From positions 512,674 to 533,776 of the forward strand of contig BFEA01000427.1 of the NCBI GenBank assembly GCA_003427395.1: a stretch of 21,103 nt of DNA, written 5' to 3'. The position numbers and the translations under genes were made by a program. The stretch comes from Chara braunii. Taxonomy: Eukaryota > Streptophyta > Charophyceae > Charales > Characeae. The stretch's first letter is position 1, and every line of letters begins with the position of its first letter. Of this stretch, positions 1 to 9,554 are shown one piece after another. The notes beneath the pieces are model-generated. The model ran no database searches and was not told the DNA's origin. It saw nothing but the letters and a program-made list of their open reading frames with translations.

Positions 1-49
<49 letters not shown>
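1..49. repeat. (AG)n microsatellite
   Basis: An uninterrupted AG dinucleotide run begins at the window edge, so its true length is unknown. No gene is attached to it. Confidence 0.98.
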
Positions 50-51
<2 letters not shown>

Positions 52-154
52 AGGTAAGTCTCCGACCTCGGGGCTGACCTCATGGTACTTCCATGGATAG
101 GTTGAGCAAAATCGAATGAATCTACCGCTGGAACATGGAAATATACACTACCAC

Positions 155-170
155 GTGTGTGTGTGTGTGT
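155..170. repeat. (GT)8 microsatellite
   Basis: A short GT run lies just upstream of the first copy of the duplicated repeat that starts near 183. Confidence 0.9.
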
Positions 171-182
171 ATTCGGACGACA

Positions 183-592
183 CCGTGCCGTGGTGGAAAA
201 ACTTCCGGGTGGTGCTTAGTCGTTTTCTATTTTCCCCTGCGCGTATGAAGTTTCCGGAATGAAAGCAAGGCGCATGGCCATACTTCCCCCCACGTCCATA
301 CTCTTCCACCGCACCGCACCGCTATTCGAACTCACGTGAACGGGAAAAACAAAAACTACATTTTGTGCAAGCTCCCCTTGTGCCTGCACGCACCAGCATT
401 CGAACTCACGCGAACGGGAAAAACAAAAACTACATTTTGTGCAAGTTCCCCTTGGCCCCTCACGCACCACCGTTCGAACTTGCGCGAACGGGAAAAACAA
501 AAACTACATTTTGTGCAAGTCCCATTGGGCCCTCACGCACCACCGTTCGAACTTGCGCGAACGGGAAAAACAAAAACTGCATTCCGTGCAAG
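183..592. repeat. Interspersed repeat, copy 1, with four-unit ~74-bp tandem array
   Basis: The segment has a ~140-bp unique head (183-322) and a tandem array. Array units are anchored by TTCGAA at 325, 399, 473 and 546 (spacing 74, 74, 73), each followed by a conserved GCGAACGGGAAAAACAAAAA block. A second copy of head plus array lies at 3095-3427 with three units. The heads differ at only a handful of positions over ~140 bp, so the duplication looks recent. Short ORFs on both strands here simply read the repeat in several frames, with the same peptide pattern recurring per unit, and are not genes. I do not recognise the family. It could be a non-autonomous transposon with internal tandem repeats. 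No flanking target duplication is evident. Confidence 0.9.
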
Positions 593-986
593 TGACGCCC
601 AAACCTCACGCCCAGTGCGGCTTTCTGATCGGAGTGGGATGGGGGCCCGGAAGTGCGAAAAAGGGGTGTGCCAAGGATTTTAGGAAAGTGGGGGTGCAGT
701 CCCAGGTCGGAACTGAGATCTCCTGTGGCAAGTTCCAGGGGTACAGGTACAAAAGGGGATATACTCAGAGGGGAGGAAGCTGATGTCCTGCAGCATAAGG
801 CAGATGGCATGCGCAGTGTGTCCCAGGGTAAAATCCGGGGCACTTGCTGTTACCACCGTACCGATAGATCTAAACACTCTTGCATTCTCGAACAAAATTC
901 CAGCAAAATTGCCCCTGCCAACAGGTTTTAATTTTTAAGGCCGAATAGGCAGGGAAATCACCATCGCCGCTGATTCCGTCTTTGGG
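593..986. other. No gene or repeat recognised
   Basis: This unremarkable sequence follows the first tandem array. Short ORFs occur on both strands but overlap each other, lack recognisable motifs and have no partner elsewhere in the window. Confidence 0.6.
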
Positions 987-1260
987 GTCGGTCGCGTGGT
1001 TCAGTCGGTTGTTGACGCCACTCGTAACAGGCCTCAAATTCAACCGAGGCGGGTCGCTGCTCAGCTTCGGTTCAAGCCTGTCGGGTCCCGAAGCTCGGCG
1101 CGCCCGGTGGTACCGACAACCCTCGCACCGCGGGCTAGGCCAATAGCGAGCTATGGAATTCCACGGTACCACTGTGAGTTGGTGAGATGGGAGGAGGAGA
1201 TGAAAGGGAGGGGAATTGATGGTAATGACGACGAAACCGGGGGATAGGAAATATTGCGTG
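987..1260 (+). other. Possible decayed tRNA-derived (SINE-like) head
   Basis: TGGTTCAGTCG at 997-1007 fits the pol III A-box consensus TRGYNNARNNG. GTTCAAGCC at 1070-1078 fits the B-box core GWTCRANNC. The gap between them (~62 bp) is longer than in most tRNAs and SINEs. A weaker B-like ATTCAACC at 1039 would give a more usual spacing of ~31 bp. No acceptor or D-stem pairing holds up, so this is not an intact tRNA. The GC-rich sequence after the boxes ends without a clear A or T tail and without target-site duplications. The boxes could be coincidental. Confidence 0.22.
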
Positions 1261-3094
1261 TTACAAGTGTCCGGGTAGTCGGGGCACTTGGGGTTGCTAG
1301 TGATGGCACGGTGAAAATCCCTTGGGCATAATCGACCGTTTTCCATTAGGCAGGGGAATTCCGGATATCTTACATTTCCCCGCCGACTGAGTTGTTCGTC
1401 GTCCCAGTACTCGCGATATTCCGGGTCCCTCAAATTCTCATAGTCGGATATCTAGGAAGGAGATCTTGCAGCCACGTTTGTTTAGTAAGCCGCATCCCCC
1501 ACATCCTTACACAAGGTTACGCTGACTTACGCAGGCGAGTGCGTACATGGCGACTTCGAGATCACGGACGTACGTACTCGTGCGCGTAAGAAGCAGCCGG
1601 TTGGTTCCGTGTGTCGATCGCATTCGACCATAAGTGCAAATATTATACCGATCACTACGTGCCATACATATGACGCAGAAAGGAGGAAGGAGGGGATAAT
1701 TGACGGTTAGACTTCAGACATCCAAAGTGAGCATTCCCCATCAATCCTGACCTCATAGCTCATGCAGGTGATCACTGGTCCAAGACAACATGCAGTGTAA
1801 AAACAGATCGAAAAGATTGCAAAAAGAAGAGGAGATCCTTCATTCATTCCATGCATAGATATCGAGCAAAACAACGAAAAAAATTTGAGACAATATACGA
1901 GAGAAGTTCAAAAGAGCAGGGCCGTGATAAAAAGATCGGCCATATCAGAACTCAAAATTGTACAGAGGGACAGAGAAGAAAGATGAAAAGGACAACAAAA
2001 AGAAGCCTTATCCCACAACCACATCACTGCTCCCTCTCTCTCTCTCTCTTCTTGCGGGCTGTTCGTCGCCTCGCATCAATGCCCACGATACCGGCAGTCC
2101 GTCGCCGCGTAACCACACAGAATTGTCACCCCGCTTGGTTCAAGCATGCAAGCCAGGTTCGCCCGTGCGCCACAGTCCGTCGCGGCCCCACACGTCAACC
2201 CCGCATACCCGACACCAACTCGTCGGATCGCCCAACTCTCACGCTCACTCACCTTCCAAACTTGCTCGTTAGCCGACCCTCACTGATCGCGCTAACCTCG
2301 AAATTCTTAGAGAGCTAACTAATCGCGCTTGCGAAATTTATAGCATGCATGCCTGCGCGAAAGGTACGGGATTAAGCTTAGATGGACAAGAACTTGAAGG
2401 GAAGAGCGGAAGTGCCTGTGTTTGCATGGCCATGCCGCGGCGTGGGGGTCGTAGCCACTCTCCACGCATCGATCCGGTCATGCAGGCGCTTCGGCCAATC
2501 AGAACGGAGTATGTAAGACGAGAAAGAAGGAGAAGAAAGGCGGGTAACATAAGAGAACCAAGAAAGAAGAAGGATTACAGTTACGATCACGCTCGCCGAA
2601 AACGACAGTTGCACAAGATTAAAGGCGCGATCCAGTCAGAACCCAGTTCCCTGCGCTACAAGATGCGTGCGAACGATGCCCCACAAAATTCAGAGCACCT
2701 AAATTCCTAGCCTAAATCTTAATTGCAAAAAGGAAATTCCGAAAGGAAAAACAATTCCGAGAGCCCGCGGGGGCTCGTCATCAGTTGAAAATTCAAAAGC
2801 GAAAATCCCTGTGCGCTAATCGCGCCCAAAATTCCTAATGCTCACAGCAGAACAAGAAAGAAACTATGGTACAGTTATTTCTTGCGCCCGTCATGGCTCA
2901 ACCATCCAATCGTCGTCGCAAGGCTTTCCCCGCGCTGGCCCAACGAATTCCAACAAAAGCGAAAAAGAAGCGGGGGTATCCATGCAATTTGCCCAACCGA
3001 ACCCCGCTTACGCCCGTCGCCCATCAAAGCCTTCCCGTTTTCCCACATCAGCCTCGCGCAGGAAATCGCGAGGTTGCAGAAGATAGTTTGTCAC
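1261..3094. other. Long stretch without recognisable genes
   Basis: A CT run sits at 2034-2049 and a purine-rich tract around 2516-2575. All ORFs here are short, overlap in several frames and show no known motif, so I treat them as chance. No pairing with other parts of the window was noticed. Confidence 0.6.
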
Positions 3095-3427
3095 ACCGTG
3101 GTGGAAAAACTTTCGGGTGGTGCTTAGTCGTTTTCTATTTTCCCCTGCGCGTATGAAGTTTCTGGAATGAAAGCAAGGCGCATGGCCATACTTCCCCCCA
3201 CGTCCATACTCTTCCACCACACCGCACCCCTATTCGAACTCACGTGAACGGGAAAAACAAAAACTACATTCTGTGCAAGTCCCCCTTGTGCCTGCACGCA
3301 CCAGCGTTCGAACTCACGCGAACGGGAAAAACAAAAACTACATATTGTGCAAGTTTCCCTTGGGCCCTCATGCACCACCGTTCGAACTTGCGCGAACGGG
3401 AAAAACAAAAACTGCATTCCATGCAAG
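3095..3427. repeat. Interspersed repeat, copy 2, with three-unit ~74-bp array
   Basis: This is a direct repeat of 183-592. The head at 3095-3230 is nearly identical to the first copy. The array units are anchored by TTCGAA at 3233, 3307 and 3381, so one unit fewer than copy 1. Both copies end at the same point, after a TGCATTCC...TGCAAG block. Here the array runs almost directly into the satellite-like block that starts near 3440. Confidence 0.9.
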
Positions 3428-3439
3428 GTCCCCGTGGGA

Positions 3440-4470
3440 CCACAATTCACATGAGGTCCTGTGTTCGATACCAGATCATGACTTAGGGCTGGTCATCCTC
3501 CTAGTACGTAGTCAATGGTTGAGGCTAGCATAGCAGTTCCTTAGTACCGGATGTCGGGGGTGTCAGGACATACTGCACCTTACTGCGGGGCCAGAATGGG
3601 CTCCAGGGATATACGAGGGAATTGAGGATTGTTAGCTCTCAGACTACCATACAACACAGGGTCAATAGATTTTTGGGGGGATGGCTATCCTCCTAGAACG
3701 TAGCTTGGGGTTGAGGCTGGCATAGCAGTTCCTCAGTACAGGATGTCGGGGGTGCTAGAAGATACTGCAACTTATCGTGGGGCCAGAACGGGCTCCAGGG
3801 ATATACTAGGGAGCGGAGGACCCCCAACTCTCTATAATCACACAATAGAACAATGATTCACGTACGATTCACATGAGGTCCCGTGTTTGCTACCAGATCA
3901 CGACCTAGGGTTGGTCTTCCTCCTAGTATGTAGTCAAGGGTTGAGGCTGGCATAACAATTCCTTAGTACGGGATGCTGCGGGGGTCAGGAGATAATGCAC
4001 CTTACCGCGGAGCCGGAACAGGTTCCAGGGATATACGAGGGAATAGAGGATTGTCAACTCTCAGATTACCATACAAGATAGTGTCAATAGATTTGCAGGG
4101 TTGGCTAGCTTAGGGTTGAGGCTGGCATAGCAGTTCCTTAGTACGGAATGTCGCCAGCGTGTCAGAAGATACTGCATCTTACCGCGGGGCCGGAACGGGC
4201 TCCAGGGATATACGAGGGAATGGAGGATCCCCAACTCTCTACCATCACACAATAAAACAACGATTCACATGCTACCACTACACAATCGATAAATTCAGTT
4301 CATAACTCATGACTAAGGGTTGGCTATCCTCCTAGTACGTAGCACAGGGTTGAGGCTGGCATAGCAGTTCCTTAGTACGGGATGTTGAGGGTGTCCGGAG
4401 ATACTGTACCTTACCACGGGGCCGGAACTGGCTCCAGGGACACACGAAGGAACGGAGGATCGAAATAACG
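3440..4470. repeat. Satellite-like array with dimeric higher-order period
   Basis: The anchor GTTGAGGCTGGCATAGCAGT recurs with small changes at 3518, 3710, 3940, 4115 and 4349, giving spacings of 192, 230, 175 and 234. The alternation implies a two-monomer unit of ~410-425 bp. A second anchor, ATTCACATGAGGTCC, recurs at about 3447 and 3870, only in alternate monomers, which confirms the dimer. Each monomer also carries a block around GGCTCCAGGGATATAC. Minus-strand ORFs at 4061-4252 and 4313-4540 share a stretch (VLRNCYASLNP) only because they read equivalent repeat units. Divergence between units is considerable, so this is not a young array. Confidence 0.85.
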
Positions 4471-4545
4471 TACCTATGGGACCTGTAGAGATGTGGCTAG
4501 TCCTAGCGCCCGAAGTACCCGTGTGGCAAGGCTTATGCATCTATG
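4471..4545 (-). repeat. Arm of a dispersed inverted repeat pair (partner near 5868-5935)
   Basis: On the minus strand this segment reads CCTTGCCACACGGGTACTTC and continues through CTACAGG. The plus strand at 5876-5930 reads CCTTGCCATACGGGAACTTC followed by a similar continuation. About three quarters of positions agree over roughly 65 bp. The similarity stops on both sides, so this looks like two copies of a small repeat in opposite orientation ~1.4 kb apart. Confidence 0.6.
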
Positions 4546-4813
4546 CTTCGATCAGGACTGAATAGAGAGTAAGTAGGGCTCTACTTAGTCCGGTATCTCC
4601 GACCACTTTCTGGTCAAGTCACCTCCATTTGTAATAGACTATAAGGTGATGGTCCTTAGTGGATAAGGTAGGACGGAGGGAGTAGAGGTGCGCCGAGGGA
4701 AACTACGAAAGTGGTAGGTTGGAAGGGAAGTTCCATAGGAATATCGCATGGCCAAGTGCCGAAGGCACCCCTCACAAGTCTAGAAATCCAACCTCTTTCT
4801 TTTCCCCTTAAAA
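4546..4813. other. No gene recognised
   Basis: This sequence lies between the satellite-like array and the first GGGACGC element. It contains a short palindromic run around 4570-4590 and nothing else that I can classify. Confidence 0.5.
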
Positions 4814-4879
4814 TTGCTCCAATCTATCCATGGCTATTCATGGGGAGCAGCACGTGCTGGGAACCCGGCCCAACGTCCC
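4814..4879 (-). mobile_element. Short GGGACGC element, copy A (SINE-like)
   Basis: On the minus strand it starts at GGGACG (4879) and continues through a GTTGGG...CCCAGC hairpin, the palindrome CAGCACGTGCTG and a block ending GATAGATTGGAGCA. The same start and block recur at 7356 (minus), 7016 (plus), 10486 and 10548 (both minus), each with different sequence immediately 5' of GGGACG. The copy is followed (lower coordinates) by a T/C-rich stretch that reads as a degenerate A-rich tail on the minus strand. No target-site duplication was found. Confidence 0.55.
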
Positions 4880-4936
4880 TTATAATGAGAGTACATTCAT
4901 GATTGATGATCATTGATGATAATAGATGGTAATTTG

Positions 4937-4996
4937 GGATGATTGAGGATCATTTAGGATGATTTAAGATGATTTAGGATGATTCAAGATAATAAG
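4937..4996. repeat. 10-bp minisatellite (GGATGATTTA-like)
   Basis: About six consecutive decamers resembling GGATGATTTA can be read, set in a wider GATGAT-rich stretch from 4895 to 5030. Confidence 0.7.
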
Positions 4997-5204
4997 CGCT
5001 AGATGATGACTAATCAGAATGATTGTCTACTCAACACTCAAAAACTTTGCAATTGTGAAGCACCATTACGAGCTCAATATATACGAGTGTTACTATCCTA
5101 TCCCTAATTTCCTGTATCCATTCCAGCCAACCAATCTCAACTGAGCTTGTGGTGTGCACCAATTAGGCCTCTTCCTGGTCTCACACCCCAATCTGGCTTG
5201 GTTA

Positions 5205-5390
5205 CAGGGCAACACTACCCACCCCAGCTCCGACCATCGTCGGTCAGATTGTAGCCATTAGTTAAGTTTGCAGATCACCTTCCTCCCTCGGCAATCCCAG
5301 ACCTTTATACAAAGCCTCAAGCTCCTACTCAAGCAGGTTACAGGGCACCGCCCCAGCGCCGACCAGCGTCATCCTGGCGCCAACTCAACC
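5205..5390. repeat. Dispersed repeat related to the 7590-9010 duplication
   Basis: Two TTACAGGGCA blocks lie at 5212 and 5338 (spacing 126), the second followed by CGCCGACCAGCGTC, with a CCTTCCTCCCTCGGCAA-like block between. The same three-part order with spacing 124 is seen at 7639-7800, and again in part at 8480-8650. The function is unknown. It is probably a transposon fragment. Confidence 0.6.
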
Positions 5391-6456
5391 TAGCCATTAC
5401 AAAAAAGGCTCAATTAGGAAATTAGCTAAGCTAGAATGCCAACTAGAAATCTAGGATCTGATAATATCAGAATCCTGATAAAAAGACCTTCCTGATGATG
5501 AAATTTGACGAGTACCCTGCGATGATCACAAACCTCTCCACCCCTCCCCTTCTTCCACGTACTATCCTCTTCTCCCCTCGTTTCCTATTCGCCTTTTTTN
5601 TTTTTTTTTTTTAAGCCCAGGCTGTTGTAGAGGCCAAGGACCAGACCCGCGGTGATTGCTGGTAGCGGCAGCCAATGGTTGTCCTGACAGGATAGGTACC
5701 TACCCTACCCACGTTGATACTCCCAGCGCACGCCCTGTCCCTGCTATCCTACCTCAGTGTGACCAGCACTCAAGACCATCACCCTACCAGTATTGAGGGC
5801 AACTTGGACCAGACAGCAGTGACAAGCACCAGGGCTGGGCCAACCTACCAGCCCTAATGGAAGCGGAAGCGGATGAACCTTGCCATACGGGAACTTCGGA
5901 CGCCAGGCCCATGCAATCTTCTACAGGCCCAATTCAGAGAGTCTACCCAGCAGGATTACCTAAGCAAGGCAGGCCAGCGCCCGCGGACACATCCTACCGT
6001 CCTTCCCGTAGCTTACCCAAGGCTAGGCGGAACTCAGACTAGCCAGAGCGACTTATATCCCTACCCTATCCTAGAGCTAAGCCATGCATGCGTAGACCCC
6101 GTCATATACCTGACCAGTATCGTAGTTGTGTGTATATGTGTGTGGCCAGAGGCTTCAGTTCAACCAACTAGGTAGGTCAGGGTCCCCAGAGAACCTCAAG
6201 CTTTTAGCCAGGCGGCTCTCTACAGTGTTCTTTTTTTTTTTCATTTTTTTGGGTTCTGAGGAGGGTTCATTAGGGAGCGAACACAAAAGAACCGGCGGCT
6301 ATCTACTAGAGGGGGCGATTAACAAAAAGAAAAAAGAAAAAAAAGAAAGAGAGACCAGTTGGACGGAGGCATCGAGTATCCCAGTTCAGCCCTCCACTGA
6401 TTCTGAATCTCTTATAGAACGATGGTTCCCTGAAGCTTTTGCTTCATGTCGATAAG
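5391..6456. other. Unclassified region with a T tract and one ambiguous base
   Basis: A poly(T) tract at 5594-5612 contains the window's only N, at 5600. Around 5868-5935 lies the plus-oriented partner of the inverted pair with 4471-4545. T-rich (6229-6247) and A-rich (6321-6350) runs occur downstream. ORFs at 5857-6455 overlap in different frames and carry no known domain. I see no gene here. Confidence 0.55.
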
Positions 6457-6610
6457 CAGCATCATCATGGGATCTTTGTAGTACAGCAAATGCACACCCC
6501 AGACTCCCAGAGGTGTTTCACCCCATCATAAGCCGTGCAATGCAATGATTGGTAACCATGCCCTTTCCTTCAGCATCATGGGATCTTGGTTGTACAGCAA
6601 ATTTAATGTT
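6457..6610. repeat. Imperfect ~111-bp tandem repeat, two units
   Basis: CATGGGATCTT plus a following GTACAGCAAAT recur at about 6466 and 6577, with similar ATGATTGGT or TTGATTGGT blocks downstream of each. The units are diverged. No coding potential or transposon signature is evident. Confidence 0.5.
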
Positions 6611-7015
6611 ATTGATTGGTCCACGGACCGTGCATGCTATGTACCCTCCTCCTTACCAATCATCATTGAATCATACCAGTCGTAGCTACTGGAATTTCAC
6701 TGCCATAGTCGTGCACCATGCCCAAAAAGGGAGGCCGAAGACGAACCATACTTTGCCACTCAGTGCACTGCAAGAGGGACCAGGTTGAAGACTCTCATAT
6801 GTACAGGGAATGACACCCGTTCTGATCTACATCAACGTGTTGTAAAGGGCCCTGGACCTGGTCCCTGGATCTGGACTTATAGACCCGAAGCAGTGCATTT
6901 CACATTCAAAGGCTTCCACCTGCAAGCAGAAACCATAATATTAAGGATAAGCATGCTGGCAGGAACCCCCCCACAACTGTTTTTTTCTGATGTACTCCAA
7001 ATTCAGTCTGTACAT

Positions 7016-7126
7016 GGGACGCGGTCCGTTTTCCAGCAGGCGATGCTCCCCACCAATAGATGGAGCCTCTCCCCAGGTGCTAGTGGTGTCTGCTCTTATC
7101 AGCACCCCTAACACTGGCGGGGGCAT

Positions 7127-7162
<36 letters not shown>
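7016..7162 (+). mobile_element. Short GGGACGC element, copy B, with poly(A) tail
   Basis: It starts at GGGACGC (7016) and runs ~115 bp into a pure 32-A tract at 7131-7162. The 3' half contains GTGTCTGCTCTTATCAGCA inside an imperfect stem (GTGCTAGTGGTG with CACCCCTAACAC). The body matches the minus strand of 10383-10486, the 3' UTR end of the large LINE. The 5' flank does not match, so the homology begins at GGGACGC. This architecture (fixed 5' end, short body, poly(A)) fits a SINE sharing a LINE tail, though a 5'-truncated LINE copy is also possible. The overlapping ORF at 6785-7111 reads into it and shows no known domain. Confidence 0.6.
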
Positions 7163-7163
<1 letters not shown>

Positions 7164-7220
7164 CCCGACCCCCTTTCCCGCAAGGGATACCCCCCCCCAA
7201 AAACTGGGGCCCCCCCCGGG

Positions 7221-7222
<2 letters not shown>
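7163..7222. other. GC-rich homopolymer spacer between opposed tails
   Basis: Sixty bases rich in C and G runs (nine C, eight C, five G) sit between a 32-A run and a 71-T run. Such composition is typical of misassembled or low-quality sequence between homopolymers. It may not be a faithful genomic sequence. Confidence 0.6.
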
Positions 7223-7296
<74 letters not shown>

Positions 7297-7356
7297 GGAC
7301 ATGCTCCAATCTATTTGTGGGAAGCAGCACATGCTGGGAAACGCGCCCAGCGTCCC
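7223..7356 (-). mobile_element. Short GGGACGC element, copy C, with long poly(A) tail on the minus strand
   Basis: A 71-T run at 7223-7293 is the minus-strand poly(A). The body at 7294-7356 on the minus strand starts at GGGACGCTGGG and carries a perfect GCTGGG/CCCAGC hairpin, a CAGCATGTGCTG near-palindrome and AATAGATTGGAGCA, then the tail. It is close to copy A and lacks the terminal hairpin present in copy B and the LINE. It lies tail to tail with copy B, so the pair could also be read as one 341-bp element with inverted ends starting GGGACGC. Confidence 0.6.
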
Positions 7357-7589
7357 ATTCAAGATCATATTGAAAATGAGAAATTTCAAATTTATGAAAA
7401 AATCCTAAGCTTGAGATACCGGGGCCATTACCTGGCTTCGGCTTACGAAAGACAACTGTGTAGTCTATATAAGAACACTAAAATTATGTCCCCTGAGGCT
7501 CAGATCAAAGAACCATTATAAAGCATTATGAACGAAAAAAACACCCGCCTAAGGCCTTTCAGCAGCCCCAAACTACCTGCCTCACCCTT
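7357..7589. other. No gene recognised
   Basis: A TATATAAG at 7466-7473 resembles a TATA box, but no transcribed unit or LTR boundary can be placed around it. The short plus-strand ORF at 7315-7521 overlaps copy C and has no recognisable domain. Confidence 0.5.
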
Positions 7590-8160
7590 GTATCCCCATG
7601 GCCAACCTCTGCCCGGCCTCATGCCCCCAACTGCTAGGTCACAGGGCAAAGCGACCCGCCCCGGCTCCGGCCAGCGTCGACTAGGCACCAGCTCCCAAAA
7701 GACAGTAGAGTGCCTTCCACCCTCGACAACTCCCCAGATCTCATTCCCTTGTGCAACTCGAGTTACAGGGCAGCGCGACCAAGCCCCAACACCGACCAGC
7801 GTCGTTCTGACCTCGTCTATTCACAAACCACCAGGACTCAGGACTAAGGCAAATACCAATCAAGCCACCAATCAGCATCATAACTGTAGATCTTATCATT
7901 CATCTCTTTCATCCACTGGTTGCAGGTATTCCCAAAAAAAAACCCTGAACCCTACTCCGACAAGTCTTACCACAATGGTGTCACCATCTCCACCCCTGTT
8001 GTACCCTATTTCAACCCTACAGGCTAGCCCATTCGCCGCAAAGCGCATCATCTCCCTCCATCACAGCGACCACAACTCCCTGCCTCCAACACCAAACCTT
8101 GGAAGAATTTTTCAATTAGGGAAATAAAAAAAATCCTGAAAAATCACATGAACATTTCAG
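7590..8160. repeat. Direct duplication, unit 1 (~840-bp period)
   Basis: The unit matches 8430-9010 almost along its length. GACTAGGCACCAGC lies at 7679 and 8510, TTACAGGGCAGCGCGACCAA at 7763 and 8607, and the closing block with AATTTTTCAATTAGGGAAAT near 8106 and 8949. The period is 831-844 bp. The plus-strand ORF at 7528-8127 is rich in Pro, Ser and Thr with no conserved motif. The duplicate does not preserve the same full reading frame, so I treat it as non-coding. Confidence 0.85.
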
Positions 8161-8429
8161 CGCCCACTATTCCCACAGGGAGAAGGGAGGAGAGGGAAAA
8201 ACCACCCTCTTTCCCCACGGAAAGTCTAACGCCTATTGAAGTCTCAGTTACACGTGTAGGGTCATAAGAACCAAAAAGATTACTCCTCTCCCCCAAAAGG
8301 CAACCCCTTGTTTGTTCACTGCCTCCGCGGGAAGGCGCCCCCTCACCTCCCCCCCCAAGTTCAGAACAGCCCCCAGAATACCACTCCTGCACCCTCAGTC
8401 GCATACAGTGCCCCCTAAAGTATGCCCCC
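8161..8429. other. Spacer between duplicated units
   Basis: C-rich sequence without recognisable genes. Some phrases (CCCCCAAAAGG, CTGCCTCCGC) recur in altered form at 9013-9170, so an older part of the repeat may continue on both sides. Confidence 0.5.
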
Positions 8430-9010
8430 GCAGAGCAGAAGATCCCCCTTCCTTCCTACCCCACCCCCTCTAAGCGGAACAACCTCCCGCCCCGACCCCG
8501 GCCAGCATCGACTAGGCACCAGCCCACCAAAAGACACTAGAGTGCCATCCACCTCGACAACTCCCCAGATCTCTCTACCAGGTCTCATGCCCTCGTACAA
8601 CTCGAGTTACAGGGCAGCGCGACCAAACCCCAGCACCGACCAGCGTCGTTCTGGGTTCGTCTATTCGCAGACTATCGAGACTCAGGACTAAGGCAAATGC
8701 CAATCAAGCCACCAATCAGCACCATAGTTGTAGATCTTATCATTCATCTCCTTCATGCACTGGTTGCACGTATCTGCAAGAGAAACCCTGAACCCTACTC
8801 CGACAAGTCTTACCGCGATGGAGTCACCATCTCCACCGCTGCTGTACCCTATTTCAAGCCTACAGGCTAGCCCCTTCGCCGCAAAGCGTGTCATCTCCCT
8901 CCGTCACAGCGACCACAACCCCCTGCCTCCAACACCAAACCTTGGAATAATTTTTCAATTAGGGAAATAAAAAAAATCCCGAAAAATCACATGAACATTT
9001 CAACGCACAC
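8430..9010. repeat. Direct duplication, unit 2
   Basis: Second copy of 7590-8160, with substitutions and small indels. The closing AT-rich block (GGGAAATAAAAAAAATCC) is nearly identical in both. The beginning is more diverged than the end. It also shares the TTACAGGGCA...GACCAGCGTC pattern with 5205-5390. Confidence 0.85.
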
Positions 9011-9408
9011 CTCTCGCTGCCTCCGCTAAGCTGAACCCCGCTATCAGTATGAAGTTTCTCTCAGCCCCAACGAGAGAGATAACCTCCCCGTTCCCTTTTG
9101 TCTTGAAGTAACCAGTTCCCCCAAAAGGTGTACCTCAAATCTAACACTCTGACCTAGTCTGCCTCCGCCATGAGATAATGCGCCCCTATACATATCTCCT
9201 AGCCCCAACCCAAGCCCAGGTAAGCTCCCATCATCTGCGTCTAGTCCCTAGAGGGCAATCACCTCCCACCTTGTGTTACCCCTCTGGAGTAGCGCTCCCT
9301 TCCTGATTGACCTACCTACCAATAAAACCATAACCTATCTGGACGAAGAGAATGTCACCACCAACACAAATACAACTACTAATTGATGAAAAAATGAATA
9401 AGAAATTG
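9011..9408. other. No gene recognised
   Basis: C-rich sequence with faint similarity to 8161-8429, then AT-rich sequence leading into the microsatellite. No ORF worth reporting. Confidence 0.5.
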
Positions 9409-9518
9409 TGATGATGATGATGATAAAGATTCAGATTGGTAAATGATGATGATGATAATGATGATGATGATAAAGATTCAGATTGGTAAATAATGATGAT
9501 GATGATGATGATGATGAC

Positions 9519-9553
<35 letters not shown>
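9409..9553. repeat. Compound (TGA)n microsatellite
   Basis: Runs of ATG/TGA triplets are interrupted twice by the same insert, AAAGATTCAGATTGGTAAAT, at 9425 and 9472 (period 47). This means a triplet block plus insert was itself duplicated. Minus-strand ORFs with long Ile, Ser or His runs are translations of the repeat. Confidence 0.92.

Positions 9554-9554
<1 letters not shown>

Noticed and set aside
325-592. 74-bp units as tandem tRNA genes or a CRISPR array
   Set aside because: The unit length is tRNA-like and TTCGAA resembles part of a B box, but there is no A box or cloverleaf. The units are nearly identical throughout, with no repeat-spacer pattern.
870-1433. 187-codon minus-strand ORF as a gene
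   Set aside because: No motif or domain seen. It overlaps other ORFs on the opposite strand and the possible SINE head.
216-3450. Similar small proteins encoded at 216-500 and 3124-3450, as a gene family
   Set aside because: The similarity is fully explained by the duplicated non-coding repeat. All frames on both strands are alike.
5370-5385. CTGGCGCCAACTC as an LTR-retrotransposon primer-binding site
   Set aside because: Only a short partial match. No LTR end, no polypurine tract and no gag or pol follow.
7528-8127. 199-codon ORF rich in Pro, Ser and Thr as a gene
   Set aside because: It lies in a direct duplication whose second copy does not keep the same frame over its length. The composition is explained by C-rich DNA.
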